DNA of 64,000 nt from Paraconexibacter sp040581415 (lineage in GTDB: Bacteria > Actinomycetota > Thermoleophilia > Solirubrobacterales > Solirubrobacteraceae), in the NCBI RefSeq assembly GCF_040581415.1, contig NZ_CP114014.1, positions 3,906,001 through 3,970,000 on the forward strand, in the 5' to 3' direction. A program made the translations under genes and the position numbers. The stretch's first letter is position 1. The number at the start of each line of letters is the position of its first letter. The notes under the pieces are model-generated. The model searched no databases and had not been told where the DNA came from. It saw only the letters and a list, made by a program, of their open reading frames with translations. Positions 51,172 to 58,541 of the stretch are shown piece by piece.

Positions 51172-51920
51172 GCGGCACCGGCGCCGGCGCCGGCGGCCAC
51201 GACTGCGGGCGCGGAGCCGGGCTCCATCGGCCGGTGCAGCCGCCGCACCGCGCCCTGGCAGGCCCCGCAGTGCCGCAGGTGCCCGCGGACCGCGGTGAGG
51301 TCGGCCGCGGACACGTCTCCGGTGCCCAGCGCCCGGATCGTCGAGGCCCAGCGCGCGCACTCGCGGCCGGACTCGAGCTCCTCCCGGTGGGTCGCGATAC
51401 GGCGGCGCCCTTCGACGAGCGCGCGGTTGACCTTGGTGTGCGACCAGCCCTCGCCGGTCGCGATCTCCGCGTACGAGCGACCCGCCGCCTTCAGGCAGAG
51501 CGCCCGCAGCTCGTCGGCCTTCAGCCGGGTGAGCGCTTCGCGGGTCTGGGCGATGCCCTCGCGCGTGATCGCCTGCTCCTCCGGCGACGGCAGGTGCCGT
51601 GCCTCGACCTGGTCGACCGCGAGCTCGATCTGTCCCACCGACCTCGCCCGCTGCTCGCGCAGCGCCAGCGCCTCGTTGCGGACCACCCGGAAGAGCCACC
51701 GGTCGGCGGTGGCGGGGTCCAGGCGGCCGGCGTTGCGGATCAGGATCTCGAGGCCGCGCTGACAGGCGTCCGCGGCGTCGTCGTCGCAGCTCGAGTGACG
51801 CCGCGCGACCCGCAGGAGGGTGTCCGCGTGGCGCTGCAGGATGCCCATCACGAGCGCCTCCGCCGCCGGCGTCGACCGCCGTCCCGCCTGCGTACCCGCC
51901 CCGCTCCCCGCGTCCTCCAC
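51159..51920 (-). CDS. ECF-like sigma factor fused to a C-terminal zinc-finger (zf-HC2-like) domain
   Basis: The 253-residue protein has sigma region 2 (DDAADACQRGLEILIRNAGRLDPATADRWLFRVVRNEALALRE) and region 4 (LTRLKADELRALCLKAAGRSYAEIATGEGWSHTKVNRALVEGRRRI). Residues 200-235 read VRGHLRHCGACQGAVRRLH, the HxxxCxxC pattern of anti-sigma zinc fingers, so a sigma factor and a sensing module are joined. No separate anti-sigma gene is adjacent. The GTG start could be replaced by an internal ATG near 51850. The target promoters are unknown. Confidence 0.82.
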   Translation of the reverse strand: MEDAGSGAGTQAGRRSTPAAEALVMGILQRHADTLLRVARRHSSCDDDAADACQRGLEILIRNAGRLDPATADRWLFRVVRNEALALREQRARSVGQIELAVDQVEARHLPSPEEQAITREGIAQTREALTRLKADELRALCLKAAGRSYAEIATGEGWSHTKVNRALVEGRRRIATHREELESGRECARWASTIRALGTGDVSAADLTAVRGHLRHCGACQGAVRRLHRPMEPGSAPAVVAAGAGAGAAQRL

Positions 51921-51950
51921 CCCGTCCCCCTGATCTCATCCTCGGCTCTC

Positions 51951-51978
51951 GCCCCGCTGGTGTCCTCTCCAGCGGGGC
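51951..51978. terminator. Ten-base perfect hairpin after the zinc-binding hypothetical gene
   Basis: GCCCCGCTGG (51951-51960) and CCAGCGGGGC (51969-51978) pair perfectly around an eight-base loop. It lies 14 bases past the stop of the minus-strand gene at 51993-53060. There is no T-run. Confidence 0.55.
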
Positions 51979-51992
51979 GGCCGCGATGTGTG

Positions 51993-53060
51993 TCAGGAGT
52001 GGGGCGCGGCCTCGTCGTCGACGTCGCCTTCGCCGTCGTCCTCCGGCTCGGCCACGCCCAGCGCCTGCGCGACGCGGGCGGCGACGGCCGGGTCCTCCTC
52101 CGCCGCCGAGCCCGCCCGGATGCGGTCCCCGGTCGGCCGTGACCAGTTGACGAGCGCGAGGTCCAGGGCCGCCGCGGTGACGCCGCCCGCCTGCAGGAGC
52201 TCGCTCGCGCGGCGCTGCAGGTTGATCGCGTCGCCGATGCCGAAGATCCGCTTGGCGGCGAGCAGCGTGGGGTCCATCGGCTCGGCGTGGGCCAGCAGCA
52301 GCGACGACGGCTGGACGTCGAGCAGGCCGAGGCCCCCGGCGAGGACCAGGAACTCGTAGCGGGCGGCCCGCGGGAAGCGCGGCAGCGAGAGGCGCTCGAA
52401 GGCGCGCTCGAACCGGCGGGCCGGGGTCAGGGACGCCTCGGCGGAGAGCAGCGGCACCTGCCCGCCGGCCTTCTCGGCGCGCGACCGGTAGGCGGCCAGG
52501 GTGTCGGCGGCGCGGCGCGCGTCGTAGGCGGTGCGCGGTCCGGTCGCGACGCCCTCGAGGGCGGGGAGCTCGCCGCCGGCCCACGGCGTGCGGACGTCGG
52601 CGATCGCGCCGAAGGGGTCGGCGTCGTCCTCCACCGGCGAGAGGTAGGCGACGAGGAACAGCGTCCACAGCGCCTCCTCGCGGTCCTCGACGACCGCGGC
52701 GTCGGCCAGCAGGCCGGGCGGACCGGACCGCAGCTCGTCCAGGCGCGCGGTGGCGAACGCGAGCTCGGCGGCGAGCCGGCGCGCGTCCTCGGACGCCTTC
52801 AGGCCCGGGACCAGGCCGTGCTCGTAACCGTCCTCCACCGCACGGTGCTGGCGGCGGACCTTGACCTCGCCGGTGCGGGAGGTGCGGCGCTTCGCCGGCG
52901 ACCCGCCGCCGGCCGTCTTCTTCGGCGGGTTGGCGCGGTCCTTGGCGAGGCGCGCAGCCGCCTGCCCGGTCACGGTGCCCGGCCTGACCCGCGGCTTGCG
53001 ACTGCAGATCGGGCAGTTCTCTTCGAGGCGACCGTGACGGCAGAACGTAGGCACGACCAC
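51993..53060 (-). CDS. Zinc-binding hypothetical protein, possibly aGPT-pyrophosphorylase clade 3-like
   Basis: The 355-residue protein opens with FCRHGRLEENCPICSRK, a C-H-C-C knuckle, followed by a basic Lys/Arg linker (residues 30-70). The C-terminal two thirds are helical and Ala/Leu-rich, with LLDVQPSSLLLA and RIFGIGDAINLQRRASELLQAGGV, which resembles a helix-hairpin-helix DNA-glycosylase-like fold. The opening resembles that of the 'alpha-glutamyl/putrescinyl thymine pyrophosphorylase clade 3' family, thought to act on modified DNA bases. I recall this pattern rather than having searched it, so treat the name as tentative. Confidence 0.55.
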   Translation of the reverse strand: MVVPTFCRHGRLEENCPICSRKPRVRPGTVTGQAAARLAKDRANPPKKTAGGGSPAKRRTSRTGEVKVRRQHRAVEDGYEHGLVPGLKASEDARRLAAELAFATARLDELRSGPPGLLADAAVVEDREEALWTLFLVAYLSPVEDDADPFGAIADVRTPWAGGELPALEGVATGPRTAYDARRAADTLAAYRSRAEKAGGQVPLLSAEASLTPARRFERAFERLSLPRFPRAARYEFLVLAGGLGLLDVQPSSLLLAHAEPMDPTLLAAKRIFGIGDAINLQRRASELLQAGGVTAAALDLALVNWSRPTGDRIRAGSAAEEDPAVAARVAQALGVAEPEDDGEGDVDDEAAPHS

Positions 53061-53076
53061 ACAGCTTATGCGCCGG

Positions 53077-53103
53077 GCACCGGCGACCGTGTGTCGCCGG
53101 TGC
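53077..53103. terminator. Eleven-base perfect hairpin
   Basis: GCACCGGCGAC (53077-53087) and GTCGCCGGTGC (53093-53103) form a perfect stem with a five-base loop. It lies 25 bases past the stop of the glycoside-hydrolase-like gene (minus strand) and just before the start of the next minus-strand gene. Confidence 0.55.
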
Positions 53104-53128
53104 GCACCCGCTGTGAGCTACGCAGGTC

Positions 53129-54088
53129 CTACTTGTTGCACTTGCGCGCCTTGCGCTTCTGGACGACCGCGTAACCGGGGCGCTTCGTCGTCCCGGCCGC
53201 GTCGACCAGGCCGGAGTCGAAGAGCAGCCCGACGTTCTCCGGGGTGCCGTTGAAGCTGTACACGTAGATCCGCTTGATCTGCTTGTACTTGTTCGCGATG
53301 TGGAACATGCAGCCGAGCGCCTTGGCGGCGAACGGCGCACCGGCGGCGACCGACCGCTTCTTGAAGGTGACCTGGCCGCCGGTCTCGGTGAGCCAGACCT
53401 GGGCCTTCGTGCCGATCTCCTTGAGGATCTCCTTCGTGCGCTGCGTCTTGTCGTCGTAGCGGTTCGTGTCGGAGTAGTTGTGCAGGCCCCAGATGGCGTT
53501 GCTCTTCGGCTTGTAGGCCTTCTTGAACGCCTTGACGTACTTGATCGCGGCCCGCGGGCTGTTGCCGTCCAGGAAGTCGAGCACGACGATCGACTTGCCC
53601 TTGAACACGCGCGCGCCGGCCTTGGTGATGTCGGACGCGAGCTTCGGGTTCTTGCAGATCTCGACGGGCTGGCCCTCGGTGCGGCCGTTCTTCTGGCAGA
53701 CGTTGACCTCGTTCCAGGGCGAGATGTCCTTGATCTGGCTGCCGTAGACGGCCTTGACCTTCTTGAGCGCCGCGGTGTACTCGGCGATCGACGGCATGAC
53801 CGTCTCGCGTCCCGCGGTCCGGGAGTGCTCGAAGGAGACCAGGATGCGGGCCTTCGTCAGGCGGGCGCCGATCATCCAGTCGTCGAAGCGCTTCAGCTGC
53901 GCCGCGTCGTCCATGACGTCCCACGGCGCGATGTAGCGCGCGGTCTTCATCTTCAGCGGCGCGTACAGCGGGTTGACGAACGTCTTGGCCAGCTGGTCGG
54001 AGATGCCGACGGTGACGGCCGACTGGGCCGGCGGGGCGGCAGCGAGACCGCCGACGGCGAGCGTGCAGAGCAGAGCGAGACGGCGCAT
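53129..54088 (-). CDS. Secreted glycoside-hydrolase-like protein (clan GH-A shape)
   Basis: The 319-residue protein has a signal peptide (about 1-23) and a likely TIM-barrel. SPWNEVN has the acid/base Glu127 as in clan GH-A (WNE), and WLTETGGQ has a second Glu235, the likely nucleophile. ARYIAPWD and GLHNYSD fit the strands of such barrels. The substrate is unknown. Cys residues (CQKNGRTEGQPVEIC) probably pair. The gene stands alone between the TetR regulator and the zinc-binding protein, and a strong hairpin follows its stop. Confidence 0.75.
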   Translation of the reverse strand: MRRLALLCTLAVGGLAAAPPAQSAVTVGISDQLAKTFVNPLYAPLKMKTARYIAPWDVMDDAAQLKRFDDWMIGARLTKARILVSFEHSRTAGRETVMPSIAEYTAALKKVKAVYGSQIKDISPWNEVNVCQKNGRTEGQPVEICKNPKLASDITKAGARVFKGKSIVVLDFLDGNSPRAAIKYVKAFKKAYKPKSNAIWGLHNYSDTNRYDDKTQRTKEILKEIGTKAQVWLTETGGQVTFKKRSVAAGAPFAAKALGCMFHIANKYKQIKRIYVYSFNGTPENVGLLFDSGLVDAAGTTKRPGYAVVQKRKARKCNK

Positions 54089-54186
54089 GTATGCGGGTTC
54101 CCTGGGTCGAGGTCGGGTGGGGCGATCGGGTCGCGGTCGTCAGACTAATGACACGGACGCCGGGGACGCACCACTGCCCCTGCGCT

Positions 54187-54807
54187 TCAGCGCAGGCGCC
54201 CGATGCCGCCGACGACCAGGTCAGAGATGAACGCGACCGCTCCATCCACATCGGCGGGCTCGCGCTCGAGCATGAGCACCGCGATCTCGAACGCCGCGCC
54301 GACCATCGCCCGGGCCATGTACTCGACGTCCAGATCGGGCAGCAGGCCGGCGGCGATCCCGACACGCAGGTCCTCGGCCAGCTCGACGGTGCCCGCGCCG
54401 ATCACCGGCTCGTCGTAGAGCGCGCGGATGGTGCCGGCGTTGCGCCGCAGCAGCTCGAACAGGAGCGGGTCGGACGCGAGGAACTCGAAGTACGCGCGGA
54501 AGCCGGACTCGACGAAGGACTCGAGGTCCGTGGACGACCGACGCGCGGCGCGGACGAGCACGCGGCCCTCCATCGCCGCCTGCTCGACGAGCGCCCGCAG
54601 CACGGACTCCTTGTCCGGGAAGTAGTTGTAGAACGTCCCGGTCGCGAGGTCCGTCCGGCGGACGATGTCGCGGACGGTGGCCGCGCCGTAGCCCAGCTCG
54701 CCGAAGATCTGCAGCGCGGCGTCCAGGATCGCCGCGCGGTTCGCCGCCTTCGTCTGCTCGCGCTTGCCGGCGGGCGCGTGCTCGTCGGACTCGGCCTGGG
54801 CTGCCAT
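54187..54807 (-). CDS. TetR family transcriptional regulator
   Basis: The 206-residue regulator has an N-terminal HTH (ANRAAILDAALQIFGELGYGAATVRDIVRRTDLATGTFYNYFPDKESVLRALV) and a helical ligand domain. It starts leaderless at ATG 54807, seven bases after a TAGGGT box. A 16-base palindrome covers the -35 box, and a 14/16 copy covers the -35 box of the GMC oxidoreductase gene at 22.5 kb. That predicts autorepression and repression of the GMC gene, relieved by an unknown lipid-like or alcohol ligand. Confidence 0.92.
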   Translation of the reverse strand: MAAQAESDEHAPAGKREQTKAANRAAILDAALQIFGELGYGAATVRDIVRRTDLATGTFYNYFPDKESVLRALVEQAAMEGRVLVRAARRSSTDLESFVESGFRAYFEFLASDPLLFELLRRNAGTIRALYDEPVIGAGTVELAEDLRVGIAAGLLPDLDVEYMARAMVGAAFEIAVLMLEREPADVDGAVAFISDLVVGGIGRLR

Positions 54808-54814
54808 CGCGTGG

Positions 54815-54844
54815 ACCCTACGGCAAAGTTGACGCAGGCGTCAA
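54815..54844 (-). promoter_or_regulatory. TetR gene promoter with operator palindrome
   Basis: TTGACG (54839-54844 on the minus strand) and TAGGGT (54815-54820) are 18 bases apart; ATG follows after seven bases. The palindrome TTGACGCAGGCGTCAA (54829-54844) has perfect seven-base arms around AG and covers the -35 box. Confidence 0.7.
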
Positions 54845-54967
54845 TTTACTGGCGGAGCAGAACTTCGCGCAGCGGCGGGAAGGAACCGCCGTCGCCTGCG
54901 TCTTGGGGGTTAGACACCGGCCGGGCACCAGCGCCTCAGGCCCCTCACCACCTTCAGGAGAACCATC

Positions 54968-56137
54968 ATGTCATCGCCTTCCGCCGGACGCCGTGCCCGC
55001 CGCGCCCTGGTCCTGACCGCCCTCGCCGGGGGCGCCGTCATCAGCGCGCCGGCCGCCGCGAACGCCGCCGCCGTCCCGACCGCGGCCGCCGGCGCCAACG
55101 CCGCCGCGATCCAGTCGGCCGTCGACGGCTATCGCGCGTCGCTCGGCGGCGCGCTGAACCCGAACGCCGGGGCGTCCTTCGCGAACGGGCGGCGCGAGAT
55201 CAACTGGGACGGCGTCCCCGACGGTGTCGCGTCCCCCAACGCCTTCCCGGCCGGGTTCTTCTCGGTGACCTCCGCCCGCGGCGCGCAGTTCTCGACGCCC
55301 GGGGCCGGCTTCCGCGTCAGCTCGACCGAGGCCTCCGGCGTCCCGGTCCGCTTCGGAGAGCTGAACGCCAGCTACACCGCGCAGTTCTCGACGTTCTCGG
55401 CCCAGCGGCTGTTCGCGCCGGTCGGCTCGAACATCACCGACGTCGCGTTCTTCGTCCCCGGGACCCAGACGCCGGCGACCACGACGGGCTTCGGCACCGT
55501 CTTCACCGACGTCGACACCGCGGGCACCTCCAAGATCGAGGCCTTCGACGTGGACGGCCAGCTCATCGCGACCGTCGCCGCGCCGCCGAGCCCCGACCAC
55601 GGGCTGTCGTTCGCCGGCGTCACCTTCAACCAGGGCGAGAAGATCCAGCGCGTGCGCATCACGACCGGCAACAAGGCGCTCGGTGCGCCGGAGGCCGGGA
55701 CGGACGACCTCGTCGCGCTCGACGACTTCGTCTACGCCGAGCCGCAGAAGCAGGACGTCCGGCCGCCGGTGATCATCGAGACGAAGGTCCCCGGCCCGAC
55801 CGTGGAGGTCCCGGCGCCGCCGAAGGCCGACGAGGACGCGCCGCGGCTGAGCCTGCTCGCGTTCGGCGCCTACCGGGCGATCCTCGGCGCGTCGGAGTCG
55901 TGCACCTACACCGCGACGCTGAAGCTCGACGCCGCGACGGCGCGGAGGCTGAAGCTCAAGACGACGCTGGCCACCCACGCGAGCACCAAGTGCGTCGCCG
56001 GCTCGACGGTGATCGTCTCGAAGCTGAGCAAGGCGACCGTGGCGAAGCTCCGCGCCGCGAAGGCCCGCCCGACGCTGACGGTCAAGGCCCAGGACGCGGC
56101 GCGGAACAGCCGGACGATCAGCTTCAAGCTGAGCTGA
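54968..56137 (+). CDS. Exported protein with N-terminal beta domain and Lys/Thr-rich C-terminal domain
   Basis: The 389-residue protein has a signal peptide (to about residue 35). The N-terminal domain of about 220 residues contains REINWDGVPDGVASPNAFPAGFFS, FSTPGAGFRVSS and IEAFDVDGQLIA..GLSFAGVTFNQGEKIQRVRI, with a lectin-like beta-sandwich feel. After a Pro/Lys linker, a C-terminal domain has two cysteines (SCTYTATLKLD, TKCVAGSTVIVSKLSKATVAKLRAAK); that domain resembles the tail of the NHL protein at 29.3 kb. AGGAG (54956-54960) lies seven bases before ATG. I do not recognise the family. Confidence 0.7.
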   Translation: MSSPSAGRRARRALVLTALAGGAVISAPAAANAAAVPTAAAGANAAAIQSAVDGYRASLGGALNPNAGASFANGRREINWDGVPDGVASPNAFPAGFFSVTSARGAQFSTPGAGFRVSSTEASGVPVRFGELNASYTAQFSTFSAQRLFAPVGSNITDVAFFVPGTQTPATTTGFGTVFTDVDTAGTSKIEAFDVDGQLIATVAAPPSPDHGLSFAGVTFNQGEKIQRVRITTGNKALGAPEAGTDDLVALDDFVYAEPQKQDVRPPVIIETKVPGPTVEVPAPPKADEDAPRLSLLAFGAYRAILGASESCTYTATLKLDAATARRLKLKTTLATHASTKCVAGSTVIVSKLSKATVAKLRAAKARPTLTVKAQDAARNSRTISFKLS

Positions 56138-56162
56138 CCGATCGGGCCTGCTGCGGCACTGC

Positions 56163-56774
56163 TCAGCGCAGGCCGGCGCGGGTGATCACCTGGTCCCGCG
56201 CGGTGATCACCTTGTCCGCCAGGCCGTAGGCGACGGTGTCCTCCGCCGTGAAGAAGCGATCGCGCTCCATGTCGGCGTGGACGCGGGACTGGTCCTGGCC
56301 GGTGTTCTCGGCGTAGATCTCCTCGAGGCGCTCGCGCAGTGCGAGCGCCTCCTTCGCGTGGATGCCGATGTCCGTCGACTGTCCCTGGAAGCCGCCCGAC
56401 GGCTGGTGGATCAGGATGCGGCTGTTCGGCAGGACCATGCGCTTGCCGGGCGCGCCGGCGGACAGGATCAGCGAGCCGCCGCTCATCGCGATCCCGCAGC
56501 AGATCGTCCGCACGTCGCAGCGGATGAAGTTCATCGCATCGACCATCGCGAGCGCCGCGTAGGCGCCGCCGCCGGGGGTGTTGATGTAGAGCGAGATGTC
56601 CTTGTCGGGGTCGTCCGCCTCCAGGTGCAGGAGCTGGGCGACGACGAGGTTCGCGATCTCGTCGTCGATCTGGCTGCCGAGGAAGACGACGCGGTCGTTC
56701 AGGAGCCGGGAGTAGATGTCGAACGAGCGCTCGCCGCGCGGGGACTGCTCGACGACCATGGGAATGAGGGGCAT
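56163..56774 (-). CDS. clpP: ATP-dependent Clp protease proteolytic subunit
   Basis: The 203-residue serine protease has Ser98 in GIAMSGGSLILSAG, His123 in RILIHQPSGG and Asp172 in DMERDRFF. It would form a tetradecameric chamber with a ClpX/ClpC-type unfoldase. The substrate-pocket loop is slightly unusual: NTPGGG replaces the common NSPGG, and GIAMSGG the usual GQAASMG. This is a lone copy without clpX beside it. The gene diverges from the SRPBCC-ArsR pair; the ArsR-type dyad at 56811-56828 lies 36 bases upstream. Confidence 0.93.
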   Translation of the reverse strand: MPLIPMVVEQSPRGERSFDIYSRLLNDRVVFLGSQIDDEIANLVVAQLLHLEADDPDKDISLYINTPGGGAYAALAMVDAMNFIRCDVRTICCGIAMSGGSLILSAGAPGKRMVLPNSRILIHQPSGGFQGQSTDIGIHAKEALALRERLEEIYAENTGQDQSRVHADMERDRFFTAEDTVAYGLADKVITARDQVITRAGLR

Positions 56775-56810
56775 GCGGATCTCCGGGGGTTCGTGGGCTG
56801 CGGCTATTCG

Positions 56811-56828
56811 CGCAACCATTTGGTTGCG
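56811..56828. promoter_or_regulatory. Palindromic ArsR-type operator, copy 1
   Basis: CGCAACCATTTGGTTGCG has perfect eight-base arms around TT. It lies between clpP and the SRPBCC-ArsR genes. Similar CAACCA-TGGTTG dyads are used by ArsR regulators paired with AHSA1/SRPBCC genes. Confidence 0.65.
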
Positions 56829-56849
56829 TGTTCCCGAGACGCTAGCATG

Positions 56850-56867
56850 CGCAACCATGGAGTTGCA
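56850..56867. promoter_or_regulatory. Palindrome-like element over the SRPBCC start codon, copy 2
   Basis: CGCAACCATGGAGTTGCA matches copy 1 at 14 of 18 positions and contains the ATG at 56857. Binding of a regulator here would block translation start and transcription alike. Confidence 0.5.
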
Positions 56868-57258
56868 CCAAGACATCGTCCGCCGCGAGGTCGTCCTCGA
56901 CGCCGACCTCGACACCGCCTGGTCGGCGCTCGCCAGCGCCGACGGCCTCCAGACCTGGCTCGCGGAGTCGGTCGACGTCGAGATCGCCCCCGGCGCGAAG
57001 GGCACGATCACCGACCACGACGGCGTCGTCCGCGACGCGACGGTCGAGGAGGTCGTCCCCGGCCGGCGCGTGGCGCTGCGCTGGGCGGCGTCCGGCCACG
57101 AGCCGACCGTCGTCGACCTGACGCTCGAGCCGCTGGGTGACGACCGCACGCGGCTCGTCGTGGTCGAGGTCCCGGCGGCCGTCGTGCACGCGGTCAGCAC
57201 GCAGCTCGTGATCGCGGGGACGTCGGCCTTCCGGGGCCCGGCGCTCGTGGCGGCGTAG
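56857..57258 (+). CDS. SRPBCC (AHSA1/START-like) domain protein
   Basis: The 133-residue protein has the AHSA1 pattern: VRREVVLDADLDTAWSALASADGLQTWLAESVDVEIAPG and a C-terminal helix. SRPBCC domains bind hydrophobic ligands. The start codon lies within a copy of the operator-like dyad, and the ArsR gene begins three bases after its stop, so this is the typical ArsR-SRPBCC two-gene module. What ligand it carries is unknown. Confidence 0.88.
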   Translation: MELHQDIVRREVVLDADLDTAWSALASADGLQTWLAESVDVEIAPGAKGTITDHDGVVRDATVEEVVPGRRVALRWAASGHEPTVVDLTLEPLGDDRTRLVVVEVPAAVVHAVSTQLVIAGTSAFRGPALVAA

Positions 57259-57261
57259 GCG

Positions 57262-57588
57262 GTGGACGACCGCGCCGCGGGGGCGGTGTTCCACGCCCTC
57301 AGCGATCCCACCCGCCGGCAGGTGGTCCAGGCCCTCGCGCAGCGCGGCTCGCTGACCGCATCGGCGATCGCCGCCGAGCTGCCCGTCAGCCGCCAGGCCG
57401 TGACCAAGCACCTCAGCGCCCTCCGCGACGCCGGGCTCGCGACCGCCACCCCGTCCGGCCGCGAGGTCCGGTACGACCTCACCCCCGCCCCCATGGCCGA
57501 GGCCGTCGCCTGGATCACCCAGACCGGGGCCGCCTGGGACGACCGCCTGGCGCGGCTGCAGCGCTCGTTCGAGCAGCGCGCGAGCTGA
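57262..57588 (+). CDS. ArsR family transcriptional regulator
   Basis: The 108-residue winged-helix protein has the family pattern VFHALSDPTRRQVVQALAQRGSLTASAIAAELPVSRQAVTKHLSALRDAGL. No cysteine-based metal site is visible, so it is of the metal-free SdpR/YczG-like type. The GTG start follows the SRPBCC stop by three bases. It probably binds the dyads at 56811-56828 and 56850-56867 and thus may affect clpP as well as its own operon. Confidence 0.92.
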   Translation: MDDRAAGAVFHALSDPTRRQVVQALAQRGSLTASAIAAELPVSRQAVTKHLSALRDAGLATATPSGREVRYDLTPAPMAEAVAWITQTGAAWDDRLARLQRSFEQRAS

Positions 57589-57606
57589 CCCGGTCAGGTC
57601 GGAATG

Positions 57607-57625
57607 GGAATCGACCGGCTGTAAG
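57607..57625 (+). promoter_or_regulatory. GGAATCGAC...TAAG motif, copy 2
   Basis: GGAATCGACCGGCTGTAAG is a variant of the motif that follows 28 bases later. It may be half of a tandem regulatory site before the lipoprotein gene at 57664. Confidence 0.3.
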
Positions 57626-57634
57626 ACTAGAAAC

Positions 57635-57654
57635 GGAAATCGACTTGGTCTAAG
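57635..57654 (+). promoter_or_regulatory. GGAAATCGAC...CTAAG motif, copy 3
   Basis: GGAAATCGACTTGGTCTAAG lies just before the lipoprotein gene and contains part of the putative -10 box TAAGTT (57651-57656), seven bases from its ATG. The 10-base core recurs inverted at 617-631. Confidence 0.35.
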
Positions 57655-57663
57655 TTCGCGCTT

Positions 57664-58521
57664 ATGCGCTCCGCTTTCCGTCCTGTCGTGTGCGGCACCG
57701 TCCTGAGCTGCTGCCTCGCCCTCGCGGCGTGTGGCGGTGACGACTCGTCCTCGCCCGGCTCGTCGACGACCACCCCCGCGACGTCGTCCAGCACGTCGAC
57801 GGCGGCCGCGGCCGCCGCCACGGCGCCAACCGTCGCCGGTGTGCTGAGCTGCCTGCAGAGCGCCGGCGTGAAGGCGGAGACGCAGACCAGCGTCGACGAC
57901 TCCGAGTACGTCGGCATCGACTACGGCAGCGACCGCACGACCATCTACGTCGAGCCGGACGCAGAGGCCGCCGAGCTCAAGGCCAGCCTGGGCGAGCAGT
58001 ACGGCCAGGTGGTCCGCGAGGGGAACGTCGTCGCCGTCATCGATCCGGCCGGCACGGACGACCAGGACGCCGTCGAGGCCTGCATCAAGCCCGGTGCGTC
58101 CGCCCCGGCCGCGGCCACCGCCCCCAGCACCGCGGCCTCCGACACCGACGAGGCAGCCGCCGCGGGCACTGACGACGACCCGGCGTCAGCGTCGACGACG
58201 CTCGAGGAGCCCTACGCCGTCGGTGCGCTCGCAGCGGACTTCCCCACCGACGAGCAGCTCCGCCGGTGCCTGCTGGCCAGCGGCGTCCCGGCCCGCGACA
58301 AGGGGGCCACGAAGACCGCCGGCACGGTGGAGATCGCCCACCCCGACGACACCCTCACGAGCATCTCGTTCGAGACGAACGAGGGCGAGGCGAAGGCCGT
58401 CGAGGCGGCGGTCCAGGAGTTCGGCAAGGTCCTGCGCATCGGGACCATCGTGGCCGTGATGGCCCCGGCCGGCGAGAAGTACGCGCCGGCGATCGAGGAC
58501 TGCGTGCAGGGCGGCGAGTAG
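57664..58521 (+). CDS. Lipoprotein with a duplicated domain, unknown function
   Basis: The 285-residue protein has a signal peptide with lipobox LAAC (Cys23) and an Asp/Ser/Thr-rich linker. Two domains of about 85 residues follow (about 57-145 and 195-285). Each has a first cysteine near its start (CLQSAGV, CLLASGV), the pattern Y/I..E..(A)..L..(Y/F)G.V.R.G..VAV..PAG, and a last Cys near its end (ACIKPG, DCVQGG), so the Cys pairs probably form equivalent disulfides. This is an internal duplication. The family is unknown. The promoter region carries two similar GGAA(A)TCGAC motifs. Confidence 0.72.
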   Translation: MRSAFRPVVCGTVLSCCLALAACGGDDSSSPGSSTTTPATSSSTSTAAAAAATAPTVAGVLSCLQSAGVKAETQTSVDDSEYVGIDYGSDRTTIYVEPDAEAAELKASLGEQYGQVVREGNVVAVIDPAGTDDQDAVEACIKPGASAPAAATAPSTAASDTDEAAAAGTDDDPASASTTLEEPYAVGALAADFPTDEQLRRCLLASGVPARDKGATKTAGTVEIAHPDDTLTSISFETNEGEAKAVEAAVQEFGKVLRIGTIVAVMAPAGEKYAPAIEDCVQGGE

Positions 58522-58541
58522 CCGCCCCCACCCAGCCAGGC

